Part shown: one piece after another, positions 4,910 to 6,677 of the stretch
Numbering within the stretch: the stretch's first letter is position 1
Layout of the letters: each line of letters begins with the position of its first letter
Assembly (NCBI GenBank): GCA_023399095.1
Contig: JAEWQS010000049.1
Location: forward strand, 1-6,677
From: Bacillota bacterium
Lineage (GTDB): Bacteria > Bacillota > Clostridia > Christensenellales > SZUA-584
Direction of reading: 5' to 3'
Length of the DNA stretch: 6,677 nt
Translations under genes and position numbers: made by a program
The notes under the pieces: generated by a model
What the model was told of the DNA's origin: nothing
Databases searched by the model: none
Seen by the model: the letters and a program-made list of their open reading frames with translations, nothing else

Positions 4910-4972
4910 ATTCAGGTAGAAATGTAGGACGGCAGGGCTTTTTTTGTTGTCCAATTTGCCAGCAGTACGGAA

Positions 4973-4978
4973 GGAAGG
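4973..4978 (+). promoter_or_regulatory. Ribosome binding site of the symporter gene
   Basis: GGAAGG lies 7 bases before ATG 4986. The in-frame TTG codons from 4944 onward lack a comparable site and would add a non-conserved stretch before the first membrane helix. Confidence 0.75.
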
Positions 4979-4985
4979 TAAATTT

Positions 4986-6497
4986 ATGGCTGCTCAAATC
5001 ATTATTATTTGTCTTTATGCGGCGATGCTTGTTGCTGTCGCCATCTTCGCAAGACGCAAAACGAAAACCACAGACGACTTCTTTTTGGGCGGGCGCAAAA
5101 TCGGCGGCTGGATGACCGCGTTTGCGTATGGCACCACGTATTTTTCCGCTGTTATATTCGTGGGATACGCGGGAAAATTCGGCTGGAATCTGGGTCTAAG
5201 TGCCACATGGATCGGCATTTTCAACGCACTCATAGGCACGTTCCTTGTGTGGAAACTTCTCGCCAAGCCCACACGGCGCATCACGCACAGGCTGGATGCC
5301 TCGACGATGCCCGATTTCTTCTTCAAAAGATACAATTCAAAAAGTCTAAAAATCACCGCGGCGCTGATTATCTTCGTGTTCTTGGTGCCGTATTGCGCAA
5401 GCGTGTATCAGGGTCTTGGTTATTTCTTTGAAAGTGTATTTCATTTACCATACGCATGGTGCATGGTCGGCATGGCGGTGCTCACCGCGATGTATCTGCT
5501 CTCAGGCGGCTATATCGCCACAGCGCTGACCGATTTTATTCAGGGAATTATTATGATCGTGGGCGTTTTGCTTATGGTAATGTTTGTTGTCGGCAACGAA
5601 GCAGTTGGCGGCATCGGTGCGGGGCTTTCGAAAATTGCCGAGATTGATGCGTCTCTGGCGTCGCCGTTCGGCAGCGCGGAGAATGCCATCATGCTCATTT
5701 CGCTCGTGCTGCTCACGAGCCTGGGTACGTGGGGCCTGCCGCAGATGGTACATAAATTCTATGCGATTAAGGATAACAAAGCGATAAAGAGAGGCACCGT
5801 CATTTCAACGCTGTTTGCGTTGGTCGTCGGCGGCGCGGCTTACTTCGTGGGCACGTTCGGTCGTCTATATCTCGCCGAAGCACCGGAGAATATGGATTAT
5901 GTGATGCCGCAGGTGATGGGCGCAGCGCTTCCTGCTGTGATGCTCGGGCTTATCCTCGTGCTGCTGCTGGCCGCTTCAATGTCCACGCTTTCTTCGCTCG
6001 TGCTGGTGTCCTCTTCATCCATTTCTATGGATCTTGTGAAGAGTGCGCGTCCTAAGATGAAGGATAAGAGCTTGATGACGCTGATGCGGGTACTGTGTGG
6101 GGTGTTTGTGATTATTTCGCTCGTGATTGCACTGCTGCAGCCCGCCGCGATTGTCACGTTAATGAGCTACTCATGGGGTGCACTTTCCGGCTGCTTCCTC
6201 GCTCCGTTCCTGCTAGGCGTGCGCTGGAAGGGCATGACCAAAGCGGGTGCTTGGGCTGGTGTGATCACGGGTCTCGTTGTCGTGGTGCCGCTGATGATCA
6301 TCGGCAGCGTCAGCACAGCTTTGCCTAAGTGGCTGAGCGCACCTGCGATCGGATCCATCGCGATGGTGCTGTCGCTGATCGTGACGCCCATTGTCAGCAA
6401 GATGACAAAGAAATTCGACGAAGCGCATATTGAGCGCGTCTTTGGCGAATCGGATCTGGTTATCGACGCCGATGCGAAAGTCGCAGCGGCTGAATAA
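4986..6497 (+). CDS. Sodium:solute symporter (SSF family)
   Basis: The 503-residue protein is a complete SSF carrier, a LeuT-fold importer driven by the sodium gradient. About 13 membrane helices are visible, starting at residue 3, with the last near 453-473 before a charged cytoplasmic tail. Family marks are: DDFFLGGRKIGGW (30-42) after helix 1; GGYIATALTDFIQG (174-187), the characteristic Gly-Gly/Thr-Asp/Gln-Gly signature; WGLPQMVHKFYAIKD (249-263); and ASMSTLSSLVLVSSSSISMD (330-349). The serines in that last helix match those forming the conserved sodium (Na2) site in characterised members. Length matches PutP-like proteins (about 500 residues). The substrate (proline, pantothenate, another acid or a sugar) cannot be assigned. 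It is a single-gene unit, divergent from the GntR operon and followed by its own terminator. Confidence 0.95.
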   Translation: MAAQIIIICLYAAMLVAVAIFARRKTKTTDDFFLGGRKIGGWMTAFAYGTTYFSAVIFVGYAGKFGWNLGLSATWIGIFNALIGTFLVWKLLAKPTRRITHRLDASTMPDFFFKRYNSKSLKITAALIIFVFLVPYCASVYQGLGYFFESVFHLPYAWCMVGMAVLTAMYLLSGGYIATALTDFIQGIIMIVGVLLMVMFVVGNEAVGGIGAGLSKIAEIDASLASPFGSAENAIMLISLVLLTSLGTWGLPQMVHKFYAIKDNKAIKRGTVISTLFALVVGGAAYFVGTFGRLYLAEAPENMDYVMPQVMGAALPAVMLGLILVLLLAASMSTLSSLVLVSSSSISMDLVKSARPKMKDKSLMTLMRVLCGVFVIISLVIALLQPAAIVTLMSYSWGALSGCFLAPFLLGVRWKGMTKAGAWAGVITGLVVVVPLMIIGSVSTALPKWLSAPAIGSIAMVLSLIVTPIVSKMTKKFDEAHIERVFGESDLVIDADAKVAAAE

Positions 6498-6513
6498 CAA
6501 TGTGTTTACACGG

Positions 6514-6547
6514 CCCCGACAGTTCATTGAAGCTGTCGGGGTTTTTT
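6514..6547 (+). terminator. Rho-independent terminator of the symporter gene
   Basis: CCCCGACAG (6514-6522) pairs perfectly with CTGTCGGGG (6533-6541), followed directly by six T (6542-6547). It begins 16 bases after the symporter stop. A smaller TTC/GAA pair can form inside the loop. Confidence 0.95.
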
Positions 6548-6596
6548 ATATGGCTCTATGTCAATGGTTGGGGTGACGTAGACAAAAGTAATTATT

Positions 6597-6634
6597 ACAG
6601 GGTTCCGATCACATTCAAGTGATCGGAATCCTGT
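6597..6634. terminator. Long 16-bp hairpin, possible terminator of a leftward gene
   Basis: Positions 6597-6612 pair with 6619-6634 over 16 pairs, with a single G-T wobble, around a 6-base loop. The plus-strand side has no T run. Read leftward, the stem is followed by an AT-rich tail with a TTTT run about 9 bases away (6587-6584). It may therefore end a gene entering from the right edge, though the tail is poor. It could also be an intergenic palindromic repeat. Confidence 0.4.
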
Positions 6635-6646
6635 TAGCATTCAGAG

Positions 6647-6677
6647 TTAGTAAAATTCGGCGCCGGAAGTTCTCAAA
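6647..6677 (-). CDS. Possible 3' end of a convergent gene (about 9 codons)
   Basis: Read leftward from the edge, an open frame gives LRTSGAEFY and stops at TAA (6649-6647), 12 bases before the long hairpin. Only the position before a terminator-like hairpin supports it; nine codons cannot be identified and could be chance. Confidence 0.2.
   Translation of the reverse strand, partial: LRTSGAEFY

Noticed and set aside
4936..4945. T run before the symporter as a terminator
   Set aside because: No stable stem precedes it; only a weak GGAC/GTCC pair spans it. No gene in the plus direction lies upstream to terminate.
4944..4985. TTG start that would extend the symporter by 14 residues
   Set aside because: GGAAGG lies before ATG 4986, and SSF proteins usually begin close to the first helix.
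6213..6527. 104-codon minus-strand open frame opposite the symporter end
   Set aside because: It overlaps the symporter terminator and coding region. Its His- and Arg-rich low-quality translation is typical of an antisense shadow.

Overview
The window looks like chromosomal DNA of a Gram-positive, Bacillota/Clostridia-type bacterium. The evidence is strong GGAGG-type ribosome binding sites, a YtrA-type GntR regulator leading an ABC-2 transporter operon, two type II-signal lipoproteins, and moderate GC content with AT-rich intergenic stretches. The species cannot be named from this sequence. No rRNA, tRNA, CRISPR array, transposase or phage gene was seen.

Layout. Positions 2-127 (+) hold the last 41 codons of an unrecognised gene. 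Positions 128-375 hold no gene but are densely folded: two imperfect direct repeats, each itself a hairpin, flank three further GC-rich inverted repeats. This resembles an intergenic repeat element or a structured RNA. Positions 376-1632 (-) encode a serpin (serine protease inhibitor) anchored as a lipoprotein. A divergent promoter region (1633-1816) separates it from a cytoplasmic patatin-like phospholipase/acylhydrolase (1817-2590, +). That region contains a 7-bp-arm palindrome and a perfect 12-bp hairpin just before the phospholipase ribosome binding site.

The phospholipase gene meets, tail to tail with a 2-base gap, a four-gene minus-strand operon running from 4800 to 2593: a YtrA-type GntR repressor, an ABC ATPase, an ABC-2 membrane protein and a small lipoprotein. 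The first three overlap by ATGA junctions. The operon promoter (TTGACA, 17 bp, TACTAT) has a perfect 8-bp-arm palindrome over its -10 box, which fits autorepression by the GntR protein. In known YtrA-type operons, cell-envelope stress or an antibiotic relieves such repression and the ABC transporter is then made; that role is inferred here. A hairpin with short T runs on both sides, inside the end of the phospholipase gene, could terminate both converging transcripts.

Divergently from the operon, positions 4986-6497 (+) encode a 13-helix sodium:solute symporter of the SSF family, followed by a textbook rho-independent terminator. The last 130 bases hold a long near-perfect hairpin and possibly the last few codons of a convergent gene entering from the right.

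Overall, this is a cell-envelope-themed neighbourhood: two lipoproteins, an export-type ABC transporter, a lipid hydrolase and a solute importer. The genes form separate transcription units, and no single pathway can be claimed for them.
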